The notes below the pieces were generated by a model. That model ran no database searches. It worked only from the letters and a program-made list of their open reading frames with translations, and was not told the origin of the DNA. The position numbers were made by a program, and so were the translations under genes. A stretch of 64,000 nt of DNA from Nageia nagi. Its lineage: Eukaryota > Pinophyta. Every line of letters begins with the position of its first letter. Positions within the stretch are counted from its first letter, which is position 1. The stretch lies in assembly GCA_050084985.1 (NCBI GenBank), contig JBITNC010000001.1:121148001-121212000 (forward strand). Reading direction: 5' to 3'. Shown here piece by piece: positions 1-11,500 of this stretch.

Positions 1-431
1 GTGCCATATCCTTGAAAGCTCACGAGTTTTAGGAGAATTTCTTGCAAACTTTTCCAAAGTGTTTGAATTGTCCCAAATTGTTGCTAATCCATTGCTTTCA
101 TGTATAAATACTTCGTATTCTGAATTGCCTTTCTTTTATGATATCAAACTAGACTACTTGTTCAAAACATGTTCGTCCTTGTGATCCACTCTAAGTTTCT
201 TTGATTGTTTCGACAATCAGCTTTGCTTTACACTTCTCTTTGAAACGATTGGACTATAGTCATTTGTTTTCAAAGTTGGATGAATCGAACAAGACCTCTT
301 AATTGATCCAAAAGAAAGAAAGTTTAGACAATGCTAGTATAGTGATAATCATTTTGAAATCCGATCAGTATCTACCTCATTCTCACCCTTTTCTTTTCTT
401 TATTTTTACTTATTTTAAAATCCATAGCAAC
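1..431. other. Unassigned flank at window start
   Basis: No gene or recognisable transposon domain is visible. The sequence is AT-rich with stops in all frames at short intervals. It ends exactly where a solo LTR begins. A reading frame running 303-719 crosses the LTR boundary, has low-complexity composition and resembles nothing, so I do not treat it as coding. Confidence 0.5.
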
Positions 432-1516
432 TGTGATGATCCAAAAATTAAATTCCCCTTCAAACTAACAATGCAGGATCATCAAACCTTGATGTCAGGT
501 TTAGGGCATCAACATGCAACCATACAAACCCTCAATGCCAACATTAGGGTTAGAGTAACCAATAAGCATCACAACAAGATAATTATACCAATGCCTAGCA
601 CATACTTGCGAATGGCAATGAACAATACATCATATTGCCAACGTCTAGCTCATACATGCACAATGAAGCATAAACAATCTAACGCATGCACAAGTATGGA
701 ATACACAATACACAAATGAGATCCAATGCCCTCTAGCGTATATGAATGATAAGAATGACAATAATACAATACAAACCCTAATGGGCAATCGTTGGCCTCC
801 TAGGAGCCAACTAGGGCACAATGTTTGATCTCTCCAATACAGGATGAACTATGGAACGTGGGATAGATCTATCACCTCAGATCTTGAGTCCTCTCCATTG
901 ATGGAGCCCTCCTTGAACTCTGGCTAACTGACTGAACAGTAGAAGTAAACCGTCGGAATGCCACCGGGTGGGCAAAGGTGCTTCACCAATGCCGTAGATA
1001 ATCAAGATCCCAACGCTTGACTACCCTCTAGACGTTCTGCCTAGGAATGGTTGCTTAGCACCGCTAAGACTTGTGTCTAAAGGACTGTAGTAGAAGTGTA
1101 ATAATAATCAAGTGTGTCCAGTAATGAAGCTCCAATGTCTATTTATACATTATTATGTTTGGATCTCACCTATGAGTCATCCCAGACCCATCTAATCCAA
1201 CATTGGGCATTTGGGGGCCCAATCATTTAAAGTGCCAATGTGGGAGTCATGATTACTCATAATGCCAACGTGGGGGTCGTGTGCATAAATATACCTTAGG
1301 ATTCCCACAACCCGAGATCTTCAATACAATCAAATGCCTAATCTACTACTTAGGAGGGAGACGTCCCACTTGAGGCTCACAGTGGGGTCCATTGACCCAT
1401 TAAGTCTTCTATCCTAAGTTACAATTATAAAGTGTAAATACATGAATGAAGTATATTACAAAGAGGAACCTTTCTAACCCCACAATGAATTACAACTATT
1501 CAAAAGGGATATCACA
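432..1516 (-). repeat. Solo LTR A, TGTGA-type LTR family
   Basis: On the + strand it opens TGTGATGATCC and closes GATATCACA, so the tips form an inverted TGTGAT/ATCACA pair. It is flanked by GCAAC (427-431) and ACAAC (1517-1521), a 5-bp target-site duplication with one mismatch. Orientation is minus: the reverse complement matches the + oriented relatives at 36069-37297 and 47176-48442 (shared tract near the 5' side reading GGACCCCACTGTGAGCC, and a shared end GGATCATCACA). A TATA-like TATAAATAGAC lies on the minus strand near 1137-1147. No internal element remains, so it is a solo LTR formed by LTR-LTR recombination. Confidence 0.8.
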
Positions 1517-1960
1517 ACAACTTTCGAACTATTGCAAGATAGACACTCAGTCCCTGAAAAAACATGTTAACAGTTACTACCTCTACTACACCACTCAGTT
1601 GATTCCCAAACAAGACCTACACAATTTAAAGCTTGTATTAATGACACAAGCTTTCTGATAGAAACCTTAGGGTATCAGTCCTTACAAGAGGAGTTCAGTA
1701 ACGAGTTCTAACCCATTGTTGGGTTGCTTTCCCGTCTTGATTGTCTCGTGGCGATCGTTGAGGAAGAGGAAAGATTTCCTTCCCAACACATTGCACTCGA
1801 TGCAATCGAAGAGGTCATGAAGTCAGTACCTGTTGTACGCCTTGGGAGAAGATCAAATAATATAGAGAAAAGCGTGAACAACATAGTGATCAGAGTAAGA
1901 ACTCACTTTGTTACAATAGAATGTAACGTTGGTCTCAACGATCTGCTGAACACTTCATAC
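1517..1960. other. Unassigned stretch between LTR A and the copia A protease
   Basis: This is expected to hold the copia gag, but no zinc knuckle or gag homology is visible. A GGTATCAG string near 1670 faintly resembles an initiator-Met primer-binding site, but no LTR precedes it. The 5' LTR and gag of copia A appear deleted or lie outside the window. Confidence 0.4.
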
Positions 1961-2446
1961 GCATCTTGGGAGGATGCGTGGTTTCTTGACACTGGAGCCA
2001 CCTGTCACATGAGATTCAGGCGAGACTTCTTTGAAGATTTGAATGAAAACATTGATGGTGCAGTTTACTTTGCAGATAGATCCAACATCAAACCATCTGG
2101 AATCGGAACTATTAGGCTCAAACTACTAGTTTATCTAGACTTTCTGTTGAATGATATGCTTTCTCTTCCTGAATTGCAACGAAATTTGCTATGTCTTGTT
2201 CTTGTTCATCAAAAAGGACATTCTATCCATATGTTTGACGGAAAGGTGGGGATTAGGAGGTCTTTCGACAACCAGATTGTTATACTTGGCCTAGAAGATG
2301 AAAAATTATTGAAGCTAAAGGGTACCTCTATTTGTTCGAAGAATTTTGCTTTTCTTGCTCATCAGGAAAAAGGTACACTTCCCTCTTGTCTCTTGTGGCA
2401 TGCTCGATTTGGGCACCTTAATTTTGACGACCTTTGTCTCTTAAAG
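1724..2446 (+). pseudogene. copia A protease and GAG-pre-integrase fragment
   Basis: The open frame carries the retropepsin motif in WFLDTGATCHM, with the catalytic Asp in a D-T-G triad. A GAG-pre-integrase segment follows, containing LLWHARFGHLNFDD, whose two His residues begin the integrase HHCC zinc site. The frame is cut right after this by solo LTR B1; the few codons after 2446 are LTR sequence. Residues upstream of about 1960 do not look like copia gag. The aspartic protease would cleave the Gag-Pol polyprotein in the virus-like particle. Confidence 0.8.
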
Positions 2447-3665
2447 TGTGATGATCCAAAATGGACCTCCATTCAAAAACACCTTTCCACAAGCTCCAAA
2501 CCCTAACATTTAGCCTCAGGTACTCACTATGCACAACAAAACCTCCAAATACCAATGTTAGGGTTAGGGTATTTCATAAACTCATTCACAATGCCAGAAT
2601 GCTGACTTCTAACCTCAAAAAGCAATATTCAACTAATTAAACATTACAACATCATCGTATGAGCAATACAAATATGATAGCCACAATCATCCCAACATAT
2701 GCACCAGAAAAGTAATAACAACACAATATAATATCTAAAAACCCTCAGAATGTCTATTGACAATATGGAGCAATACAAGTCATACAAACCCTGAAAAGCA
2801 TTTGTGGGCTTCTCAGGCTGAACATAATGATGACAATATGTAATATCTTCGGAACCATAGGATAGATCTATCCCCTTAGATCTCAAGTCCTCTCCATTGA
2901 ATGAGCTCTCCCCGATCTTTGGGCAACTGATTGAACGGTAGGAATAAACCCTTAGATACCACCAGATGGGCTATGGTGCTTCACCAAAGCCGTAGATAGT
3001 CAGGATCCCAACGCCTAGCTACCCTCTTAGGTGCTCCACCTAAGGAATACAATTAGCGCTCCGCTAATGTCTTGTCCACTGGACGAAGTAGGAGAATAAA
3101 TGTAATATAATGAGCCTTCGGTGTCTATTTATACATTTGCTTTGTTCGGATCCCACCTAGGAATCATATCTCTAACCGCAAGTCCAACATTAGCCTAGGG
3201 ATGCCAATAATTACAAGATCCAACGGCTAAGTATGCAACGCTTCATTATTAGAGACTAATATTGCATTTACAATTATAATTGCCTTGGAATCATGTATTA
3301 CAAATCATACAAGTGGCCCCATCAAGTATACTAAATCTAATATAAATTACCAAGCTCACACCTAAATATAGTAAGTAATCAACTTCTATACCAAGGAGTG
3401 GGAAGTCACATCTCAAGGAGTCAATATGAAGATGTTTCTGGATTTCCGTGGGTGGCCACGATATGGAAGACTGGTCCAACTAGCGAACTTCAAGAGACCA
3501 TAACTCCTTCATTTCTTGATGAAACCCTGTCGTGTAACCTATCAAAACATTTCCCACGAGATGCCCTATCCAAAGAATAAATCAAATCAACTCTCCAAGA
3601 CCTATGGCGAACTCTATCCTTACAAATAGGTGAATGAACATAATATTTGCAAAATGGGCATCACA
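2447..3665 (-). repeat. Solo LTR B1 with perfect TSD (TAAAG)
   Basis: On the + strand it starts TGTGATGATCC and ends GGGCATCACA, giving TGTGATG/CATCACA inverted tips. The flanks 2442-2446 and 3666-3670 are both TAAAG. The insertion splits copia A between LNFDDLCLLK and the continuation RGFSGLP. A TATA box (TATAAATAGACACC on the minus strand, around 3121-3134) gives the orientation. The reverse complement aligns over most of its length with the 5'-truncated copy at 51742-52953. Confidence 0.92.
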
Positions 3666-4686
3666 TAAAGCAACGTGGTTTTTCCGGTCTGCCTACAATT
3701 CTTCCAAATTTTGAACCTTGTGAAGCATGTATTTTAGGCAAACATCGCTAGCAACCCTTTTTAGATTCCCAATGGAGAGCTAGTAGGAAATTAGAACTCA
3801 TTCACTCTAATCTTTGTGGTCCATTTCCCATCTCTTATGTAGTCCGTAATCACTACCTTATGACCTTCATTGATGATTATTCTCGGATGTGTTGGGTCTA
3901 TTTGTTGAAACACCTTTGATGCCTTTTCCAAGTTTAAGGAGTTTCATGCCAGTGTAGAGAATGAAGCCCATGCTCGTCTCTGCTTTGATAAAGGGGGGGA
4001 ATATACTTATGTTGAGTTCACTTCATACCTACACCAACATGGGATCAAACATCATACCATTGTCCCTTATAATCCTTAACAAAATGGTGTTGCAGAATGA
4101 ATGAATAGGACACTTTTGAATACGGCTCATTTCTATGTTATTTTTCAAAAATGTGAAATTAATATTTTGGGATGATGCAGTCCAATGTGCTATCTACCTG
4201 AGAAACAAATGTCTTTCTCAAGCTCTCAAGAACAAGATTCCATTTGAAATGTGGTTTGGTCGTGTTCCTTTCATGTGACATCTCAAGATTTTTGGTTCCA
4301 CCTATTATGCGCTCATTCCTGAGGAACAACGACACAAGCTAGCAGCTCAGAGTCGCAAATGTATCTTCTTGGGCTACTCAGACACCACCAAGGGATACAA
4401 GCTTTACGACGAGTTAAACAAGAAGTTTCTCTTTGCTAGAGATTATTTTTCTTGAATGCTCCAAATGTGACGATGCTGTAGGGCGGTAATTTGATCACCT
4501 TGATTGGTTTACCTGTGGGAAGCCTTGTATTAAAGCAGATTATGAGATTCCAAACCTTGAGGGGGGGATACCAATATTGGATCATAGTTTGGAATCTACA
4601 CCACTTGTTCTAGAAGAACAAACACCTCCTTCAGCAGTTTCTTCTAGTTCTTCAATGCTTGCATCAATGAGCTAGCTAGATGATGT
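3666..4686 (+). pseudogene. copia A integrase fragment
   Basis: Conceptual translation with several stops gives RGFSGLP, then FEPCEACILGKHR (the two Cys of the HHCC zinc site), ELIHSNLCGPF, DDYSRMCWVYLLKH, a GGEYTYVEF segment and NGVAE, followed by an FGSTYYAL-like C-terminal part. The first acidic residue of the DDE triad (normally HSDLCGP) reads Asn here, and a stop follows the Glu of NGVAE, so the enzyme is dead. Integrase would insert the cDNA in the nucleus. The reading ends at LDDVIEA, where the hAT-type insertion begins. Confidence 0.8.
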
Positions 4687-4694
4687 GATTGAAG
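4687..4694. repeat. 8-bp target-site duplication (GATTGAAG), left copy
   Basis: GATTGAAG at 4687-4694 recurs at 5522-5529 on the other side of the insertion. Eight-bp duplications are the hallmark of hAT transposases. Removing the insertion and one copy restores a continuous copia reading frame (DDVIE followed by GIGQLSLASD). Confidence 0.85.
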
Positions 4695-5521
4695 CAATGT
4701 TATCAGGGGACATGTCCCCCCCCTTTTTTTTTCCGTTTCCCCGTCCCTCACATCCTCGAGACTTGGGGACACCTCAAGGGATGTTTCCTTGCCGTCCCCT
4801 TTTTAGGGCGTACGGAGGGGACGCCCTCGGGACAATTTCCCAGGCCTTGGGGACATTTCTTTTTAAAATTTTGCAAAGGGGACGGCCAGGGGACATCCCC
4901 CCCTCTTACACACTAAAAACAAAAAAAAATCTTTTTTTTTTTTTTTAATTTTTTTTCATAAACCTTAGGGGGGTCGGTCCCACAAGAGTCTCCACCCCTC
5001 CAACCCTTAAAACATGCCTTTATATTCACATTGCATCATTTTGTTATTTACAATTATTTGTCATTTTTGACTTATTTGACAGATTCATGTCAAAGACTAT
5101 GTTTATGGGCCTTAGCATATTCAAACTTAATGGCATTATGATTATTGACTATGATTATTAGACTATATTTATGGCTCATTTTGATTTATCATTTATGATT
5201 CAGATTTTTGATTTTCATTTTATAATCATGTTACATGTTAGTATGTTAGTAGTTACAGATTTTCATTTTCAAAGTATGTTACATATTTAAATTGGTCCAT
5301 GGATGAATCATGAATGCTAATGATGCATGAAACATTGAAACTTTATCTAATATCTACTTTTCTTAAATTTGAAAATTTTGGGGATTTTTTTAGTATATAT
5401 ATATATATATACCTGTCATCCCCCTCGCATTTCCTAAAATCAAGTCGCCATCCCCTACCGTCCCTGGGGACTTGTTCCCTCGTTTCCTTGTCCCCCCTTC
5501 CCCCAGTCTATGACAACCTTG
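4695..5521. mobile_element. Non-autonomous hAT-type transposon (827 bp)
   Basis: The terminal inverted repeats are CAATGTTATCA on the left and CAAGGTTGTCA (reverse complement of the right end), 9 of 11 matching, with an 8-bp TSD. Subterminal regions are rich in GGGGAC/GTCCCC strings on both sides (4700-4900 and 5420-5510), and the middle is AT-rich. No transposase frame is present, so it would need one supplied in trans. A truncated second copy in opposite orientation lies at 51367-51744. Confidence 0.85.
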
Positions 5522-5533
5522 GATTGAAGGGAT

Positions 5534-6946
5534 TGGGCAGTTGAGTCTTGCTAGTGATGAACCAAGACCGTCATAGAAGATTCCAAAATAGACATCGAAA
5601 ACACTTGAAAATGTTCATCCTAATGAACTCGGGAAAACAGGAACTCGGAGTTCTTATCGAGCACGAGTAGAAAATGGAGCAGTAGAAGGTTAGTTTTAGT
5701 TTCAGTTGATGTTTTTTTAGATGATGGTGAGGACTATTCTTTTGACATGGAACTGAATTTTTCTGTTGCTTTTGAGCCAACTTCCTTTAAGGAGGCTATT
5801 TCCCATGATGTTTGGAAAGAAGCCATGAGGAAGGAGTATGATGCTCTCATCAAGACTGGGATTTGGAAGTTGGTTGATCCTTCTTATGGAACCAAACCAA
5901 TAGATTGCAAGTGGGTCTACTGAAACAAGCACAAATCAGACGACTCTCTTGACAAACACAAAGCGACGCTAGCTGCTAAGGGCTATGCATAGAAAGAAGG
6001 CATTGATTATGATGATATATTTGCTCCTACAGCCAAATTGGCAACCATTCGTTCTTTTTTGGCCATGTCAGTTCAACATAGATGGAAAGTACATCAGATG
6101 GATGTAAAAGAAACATTTCTGAATGGTGATTTGAAGGAAAATGTGTACATGACTCAACTTGAAGGATTTGCAATGAAGGGACATGAACATAAGGTGTGTA
6201 AAATCATCAAATCTTTGTATGGTTTAAAGCAAGCACCTCACACATGGTATGAAAAACTTATTGAAATTTTTTTGAAGATTAATTTCCAACCCTTTAATCT
6301 TGATGATGCAACTTTATTTGTCAAGAAAGTTGGCAAAACAGGTGTATATCTTGTGGTGTATGTAGATGATCTTTTGATAGCAAGGAACAATGAAGGATTC
6401 ATTGCATTCGTGAAACAAGATTTGAAATGATTGATATAGGGCATCTTCATTATTACTTGGGTGTTGATCTAACTCAAGCATCACAACACATTTATTTCCC
6501 AAAAGAAGTATGTTGGAGAATTGTTAAGTAAGTTTGTCATGACTGATTGTAAGCCACTTTCTACTCTAGTGGAACAAAATCTGAAGTTGACATCAATTGA
6601 AGGGAATCAATTCGAAGATGCTGCAAAATATAGGCAGCTAGTTGGAAGTCTCATTTATCTAACCACTACCAGACCCGATATTTCATTTGTGGTTGGTATT
6701 CTATCTTGGTTTATGCACAAACCATGTGAAGGCCATTGGATAGCAGCGAAGAGAGTTGTTCGATATTTGGAGGGGACTCAAGATTTTGGTCTCAAATACT
6801 CCAAGGTACGAGACTTCAAGTTGATTGGATACACTGATTCAAACTTTGATGGTGATAAGGAAAATGGAGTTTCTACTTCAAGTTATCTTATGAGTCTTGG
6901 ATCAACAGTTGTTTCCTGGAGATCACGAAAACAATCATACTCGTGA
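5534..6946 (+). pseudogene. copia A reverse transcriptase
   Basis: Pieces in order: DVWKEAMRKEYDALI, WKLVDPSYGTKPI, then an open stretch from 6038 containing FLAMSVQHRWKVHQMDVK, SLYGLKQAPHTWYEKL and the catalytic VVYVDDLLIARN (the YVDD box of copia enzymes). A stop occurs at 6428 and a frameshift near 6500. The last open stretch (6521-6946) contains [20 protein letters not shown] and GYTDSNFDGD, leading into RNase H. Extra stops lie at about 5922 and 5990. It would copy element RNA into cDNA in the particle; it is not functional here. Confidence 0.88.
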
Positions 6947-7296
6947 ATTCTACAACTGAGGTAGTGTATGTGGCTGTTGTAGAGGCAACAAAGGAGATTG
7001 TGTGGCTCAGGAAAATCCTTGAAGATTTGTAGGAGGTACAAGTGCTTCCCACTCCGCTTCTGATTGATAATACTTCTGCGATAAAATTGGCTAAGAATCT
7101 ATAGTTTCATGATCAAACTAAGCACATCAACACGAAGTATCATTTGATTCGACATCATGTAGAGGTGAAGACAATTCGGTTGAAACATTGTTCCACTGAA
7201 GAACAAACTGCAAACATCTTCACCAAAGCGCTTGGAATCGAGAAGTTTGAGAAGTTCAGACAAATTCTCGGACTTCAACCTACCCCTTCAGATTAA
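6938..7296 (+). pseudogene. copia A RNase H
   Basis: After a frame change the translation runs [46 protein letters not shown] and ANIFTKALGIEKFEKF, and ends with a TAA at 7294-7296. This matches the C-terminal RNase H of copia polyproteins, including the DN..AI and H.D/N..YH motifs. Internal stops (for example near 7030 and 7103) make it defective. Confidence 0.85.
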
Positions 7297-7509
7297 GGGG
7301 AGAATGCTAAGTTATAATCCTCATGGGTTATTAATTTAACATTTATATTATAATAAGTCACATATTTACGTGTGGCATTAGGAAGTTAAATTAGTTACAT
7401 AGTTATTCAACTACATAATAGTTATACAACTATAATGTTCAATTATATATTGTACACCGTTCTGATTCAATAATCAATCATGGAGTTTACCGATCGCCTT
7501 TCAGTTACA
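7295..7509 (+). repeat. copia A polypurine tract and 3' LTR
   Basis: The purine run AAGGGGAGAA (7295-7304) lies directly after the stop codon and is followed by TGCTAAGTTATAATCC, the likely LTR start at 7305. The LTR is short (about 200 bp), AT-rich, and probably ends at the CA near 7508-7509. The right edge is uncertain because no 5' LTR is available for comparison. Confidence 0.65.
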
Positions 7510-8452
7510 AGTTACATGCTTACAAATACTTTCATATAGGATATGTCTATGATAATGAAATATGATTTGAATTTCACATGTTTGATAATTTGATTACATT
7601 TGCATTTTGATTTTAATGATTAATTAAAATTCCATAAGAATATTTGAAAATTAAAAAATTCAATACTTTTTATATATATTTATAATTTTATTATATTTTA
7701 ATATTGTTGTACCCACTGTACCCAAAATTGGACCCAAGCCGTATCAATCCTGCGAACATGTCCTGCCTACCCCGCCATTCCTATCCCGAAAACTTCGTGG
7801 AACGTAGCTTGTAGCTAGCAGCAACTTTCTTTTAGTTAGATATCTGCAATTTTATAGGAAGATTATCTAAGCTTCAGGAGCTATGTCCATACCTTAATTT
7901 AAAGCTAAGGCAAATGTAACTACATGTTCTACATGTTTTATGCTTCAATGGTTTCATTTACGTACCTGCCATGTTATTCCTTTTATGGTGCCATTGCAGT
8001 CGCTCTTTCCTTCTTTTAATGGTTTGCAGATATTTACTGTCACATGTATTTGTTTTACTGCAAAATTTGATTTAAAATAGCTGTTAAGTAGTCCTTTTGA
8101 GCTCAGTGTATTGTCACCATCATCTTCTTGTTCCTAGTTCTGTTCCTTTGTCTCAACCAAAAAGTTGTAATTTAGTTAGAGGATCCTCCCTTCTCTGGAG
8201 GTCTTTTTGGGTGAAACCTAAGGATTTCATTTTTCAACTATATTGTGATTATGGTGTGCCCTAATCATTAGGATAATCATCAAGGAAAAACAAGAAATAG
8301 AAACGAAAATGTATTAGCCGCATATTTCATGGTTTCTGTCTTTTTTTGGGTTAGCCTCTATGTTTTTAAAAACTTTTATATATCATTAATACTATTTGTT
8401 AACAATGTAATATGAAGAATGTTAATGCTTTTCCTTTCTTTATTCCAAACAG
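7510..8452. other. Non-coding sequence upstream of the first visible TerC exon
   Basis: This is intron-like DNA, T-rich towards its 3' end, with no conserved TerC segment. The region ends in a good 3' splice site (CTTTATTCCAAACAG at 8438-8452). The preceding TerC exon was not found anywhere in 1-8452. Confidence 0.55.
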
Positions 8453-8502
8453 CAACTTATGATGGGGATCGTTTTTTCACACAATCTGAAGGCGCCTGGA
8501 AA
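8453..8502 (+). CDS. TERC: TerC exon (YDGDRFFT...GAWK)
   Basis: The acceptor is AAACAG and the donor is GTATGG. The 50-nt exon starts with the last two bases of a split codon and reads [16 protein letters not shown], matching the [15 protein letters not shown] region of plant TerC. The following intron is 232 bp. Confidence 0.9.
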
Positions 8503-11500
8503 GTATGGTTTCTCTTTAGCTTCCAATATCTTGTCAGTAGAATATTTTTTTGCAACTAGTTTATTGAATGACTGTGACCTAGTTGTTACCAGAGTTCACG
8601 GTGCTTTAGCTTCAAGCACTTTTGCATGGTGATCACCAATATTTCATAAACTGATAAAAGCATTCCAGTATTAAATGCATTTCAATCTCCTTCCAGTGAA
8701 TCTTCATGAGAGCGATTTAATTTTCTTTAAGCAGGCGACACCTTTGCTGTTGACAGTGGCTGTGGTGGAGTTGAGTGATATTGCATTTGCTGTAAGCTTT
8801 GATTGTCTTGGTCTCCTGTTTTTTAATAGTTGAACAGGCACAGAAACTGGATTGCTTAAATTAGTTTATATCTTTCAACAATCAGAGCTGTTCAGCTCTA
8901 ATGTGGATCCGACATTGAAAGAATGTATGTGCATACCAGGTTGATTCAATACCAGCAGTTTTTGGTGTTACAAGGGACCCATTCACAGTTTTCTCGTCAA
9001 ATATGTTTGCAATTCTTGGTAATCCACTATCTAAGTATGCCCCATTTTAAAAATGTACAGTCAATGAGTATCATTCTTGTATTTTCCTGATTTTGTTTCA
9101 ATGTAAGTATTGAATACAATTTATGTTCTTATTTTGAATCTTGACATTTGAGTTATATAATGAACAGTGCAACAAAGTTCAGGAGAATCCAGCGACAAGA
9201 TCATTTATAACTTGGAAGCAACCTACTTTACACTAGAATCACAACCTGGTAGAAAGGAGCAAAATAAATCAAAACAAAATCACATTCAATGTATTGGTAA
9301 ATTTCAAGCCACAAAAGGAGGAGGGGGGCTTATCAGAAGCCCTGTGATATGTTCTTATTCATTAAAAGATCTTTTTTTTTTGGAAAAGAAAAAAGATGGT
9401 TTTAATATTGTATGTGAAAATAGGTCAGTGGAACTCATACAGCAAGTTAGAATAGCTGATCAATAGTGCTAAACTCCAACAATCAGATTCAATATAAGAA
9501 TAGATCGAATTATAGGAATCACAAGAACAGAATAAGCATAGTGTCGAGCTCTGAAGGGAAAGCCGGTGAGTGTTTAGCCAAGTCAATCAGGACAATTACT
9601 CACCAAAATGCTCGTGTAGTTTGTAATATTCCAAAATATTACTGAGTATTTTTGGTGAGTTCTTCTAAAACGTGTTAGTCAGCGAGTTTCTCTTTGCTAA
9701 GTATTGGTTGCATTTTGTGATGTTCCCAAATCGAGAACTCTAGAAATAGCTCAAACAATTACTGAATAAAATCTCTAAATATTCCATAAATTCCGAATTA
9801 CTCAAATATGCCCAAATCATGCTCCATAAATTATTCTTATCACTCCAATAGGGCATAGAAATAACATCAATAAGGCATGCATCTGGCTTCTAGGTGTGAG
9901 ATCTCAAGCATTAATCAAATTAACTCAAATAACATCACATCCATGCATGTGTCCAATACCAAACAATGGATTTCAATTATACACAACAATAGATGACATA
10001 AAAATATATGTTGAATACCAAATGATCAAATGAGCCAAGAGAAATGTGTTACAAGCCTCAGAATTGCTAGATTTGTGCCCTAAGGTAAGACATGTCAACC
10101 AGGGAAACTGGATCTCACTTCAGGAACCCTCAAATGTACTCTAACTAGCCCTAGAAACTAAACATCAAGAGTAGGAAGCCCCCCTCAATAGAGCAGAAGG
10201 TGTACACAAGCTTATCAATGGTGGATCTCAACAATTGAAGTTAGATCCTTGATGGATCTTAGAAACAACAATAGTTAGAGTGAATCCTTGATGGATTCTA
10301 AGACTCCTCAGCAGTGATGGCAATCTTCGGGAAACCCTAAGGAATGTCGGGCCCTAGGTAGCAATCAAATGACCTTTGAGGAGTGCTAGGCCTTTCAAAG
10401 TAGCAGTCAGTTAAGGCTTGAGGAATGCTATACCTCAAGTACCTCCCTTGCATGCACAAGAGGAATGGAGAGAACTCACACCCACAAAATATCAATAATC
10501 AAGCATATCCTTCAAATGAGACTCTAATTTCTTATTGGGATTACAAAATTATTATTTACTCCCAAGAGGAGGTGTCTAGCCTATTTTAGACTCCTAGCTA
10601 ACTTAGAAATTATTGCTAGATCCTAGAAGAGGGACGTCCAACCTTAAATGCTCAATTAACACATTTGCAACCAAGATGAACGCTCATTCACATTGGGAAG
10701 CCATAGAATGACGTAATTACTTTTAATTGCATAAAAGAACTTAAAATCACAAAGAATGCCTCCTAGAGCTCCTAGAGGTGTATCCCACCTCATGAGGAAG
10801 AATAGCTGAGAGTGAAGCGCTCATGAAAGGGACCTTGAAAAATGAAACATTACACATTTGAATCTATAAATTATGGTATCGAGACTTTGCATGTCTTAGT
10901 GAGACTATCAATTTCTGAGCCAAGTGATGAGTAAAATAATGGTATTCCAAATTCCACCAGGGCTGTCACTACCCTTCCCCTAGTGATCCTTTCACCTGTT
11001 ATCGTGAAAGGACCAGTTAGCTCGTAGAGCTGGTACTCCAACACTTAGGGCAGATTTAGTTTCCTCTCACTAGTTTTGGAAGACAATATGTGACTCTTTC
11101 ATTTAGTTAATCAATCCGGGCGGTGTTCAAGGCTATATGCTATTGAACTCTATTCTCTCAGCTGTATCTACTTCAAGTAAACATTGCAAAAAGCAAATTT
11201 GCAGAATGGAAAGTTGCAAAATTGAAAGTATAGGAATCTTAAATGCTGAAAGAAATATACACTTGAAATCATCACATTGAATGTAAACTCACACCTGAAT
11301 TAAAAGAACAGTAAAATAAAAGAGTCTTCTACCATTTGGAGTGGGCCCTTGCTCCTCTTGGTGGAAGACTTAGAAGAACTCAGAACTGGAAACTCTTAAC
11401 ATATCACTCTATTATTGTATGCAATTTGTCTTGCACAGAATGTGCTTGACAAATCTAATACAAAGTTTTATTCTCAACAGTCTACACACAATACTTCCTT

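Larger units (their letters stand above)
1724..7509 (+). mobile_element. Ty1/copia element A, 5'-truncated and interrupted
   Basis: Domains appear in copia order on the + strand: protease, GAG-pre-integrase, integrase, reverse transcriptase, RNase H, polypurine tract, 3' LTR. Two later insertions split it: a solo LTR at 2447-3665 in the GAG-pre-integrase region and a hAT-type element at 4695-5521 between integrase and reverse transcriptase. The frame is broken by many stops and frameshifts. There is no recognisable gag or 5' LTR. Its reverse transcriptase closely resembles that of remnant C (minus, 43.8-47.1 kb), so the two are one lineage. It lies upstream of the TerC exons in the same orientation as that gene, probably inside an earlier intron. 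Confidence 0.85.

Noticed and set aside
303-719. 138-codon open frame at the window start
   Set aside because: It crosses the border of solo LTR A, has no homology and biased composition; a chance frame.
4685-4948. Open frames in the GGGGAC-rich zone
   Set aside because: They are low complexity inside the hAT-type element and contain no transposase motif.
10870-10900. Primer-binding site at TGGTATCGAGAC
   Set aside because: No LTR end precedes it and no element follows; the adjacent LTR belongs to element H, whose PBS is at 31220-31237.
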